From: Nitrospirota bacterium
Lineage (GTDB): Bacteria > Nitrospirota > Thermodesulfovibrionia > Thermodesulfovibrionales > Dissulfurispiraceae
Length of the DNA: 14,308 nucleotides
Assembly (NCBI GenBank): GCA_013349595.1
Contig: DUZI01000013.1
Span: 1 to 14,308, forward strand
Reading direction: 5' to 3'
The notes under the pieces are model-generated. The model was given only the letters and a program-made list of their open reading frames with translations, was not told where the DNA came from and did not search any database. Made by a program: the position numbers and the translations under genes. Numbering within the stretch: position 1 is the first letter of the stretch; each line of letters opens with the position of its first letter. Below are positions 14,173 through 14,308 of this stretch, piece after piece.

Positions 14173-14308
14173 AAAAGCTCACTCTTGTCTAAATTTAGAG
14201 CAACAGTACAACATGAATTAATTATAACTCAATTAGTGAGTTGCTGAGTTAGTAATCAACCCCTTTAGTATTATGGAACTCTAACCCTTAATCATATTGA
14301 ATTGATGC
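14173..14308. other. Terminal spacer without recognised gene
   Basis: These 136 bases are AT-rich and hold no convincing frame. A small inverted repeat, aactca (14226-14231) against tgagtt (14237-14242) with a five-base loop, is present, but no T-run follows it, so it is not a good intrinsic terminator. Confidence 0.5.

Noticed and set aside
14226..14242. Possible terminator hairpin after ccdA
   Set aside because: The stem is only six pairs, AT-rich, and no T-run follows.

Overview
The window is AT-rich chromosomal DNA from a Gram-negative (diderm) bacterium. A lipoprotein-release ABC transporter (LolC/LolD type) and an AmpG-type muropeptide permease imply an outer membrane and peptidoglycan recycling. 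The partial LysR regulator resembles the selenium-metabolism-associated LysR group, and there is a MOSC/MogA molybdenum-cofactor pair. Together with the low GC content this points to an anaerobe such as a low-GC Nitrospirota, Deferribacterota or Desulfobacterota relative. That placement is an inference from gene content and is weak.

Layout. Positions 1-6692 hold one tightly packed leftward operon, read from right to left: cupin protein, M3-family oligoendopeptidase (pepF), mutS, coaE, ribF, and a LysR regulator cut by the window edge. Gaps are 2-12 bases, and coaE overlaps ribF. Positions 6693-7242 form a divergent intergenic region. It carries a 240-bp foldback repeat with a perfect 29-bp terminal inverted repeat, and a near-consensus sigma70-type promoter placed so close to lysS that the transcript should be leaderless. 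Positions 7243-12173 read rightward: lysS, lolC, a 77-residue membrane protein, lolD and ampG, the last three joined by 8-base overlaps. Positions 12174-12477 hold a second, partly decayed copy of the foldback repeat. Positions 12478-14172 read rightward: MOSC protein, mogA and a CcdA-type thiol-electron transporter. The last 136 bases show no gene.

How the genes work together. The left operon mixes housekeeping functions: cofactor synthesis (CoA, FMN/FAD), mismatch repair and peptide turnover. The middle operon couples lysyl-tRNA charging with envelope work: LolC and LolD move lipoproteins toward the outer membrane and AmpG imports muropeptides. The right group combines molybdenum cofactor handling with thiol redox transport.

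The least explained part is the pair of foldback repeats. Both lie in the same orientation in intergenic DNA and are richer in GC than their surroundings. Their left arms are nearly identical while the right arms have diverged, and several changes leave G-U pairs if the plus strand is read as RNA. They could be a small non-autonomous mobile element (MITE-like, with TA at most borders) or a repeated structured RNA. No CRISPR array, tRNA, rRNA, transposase or phage gene was seen.
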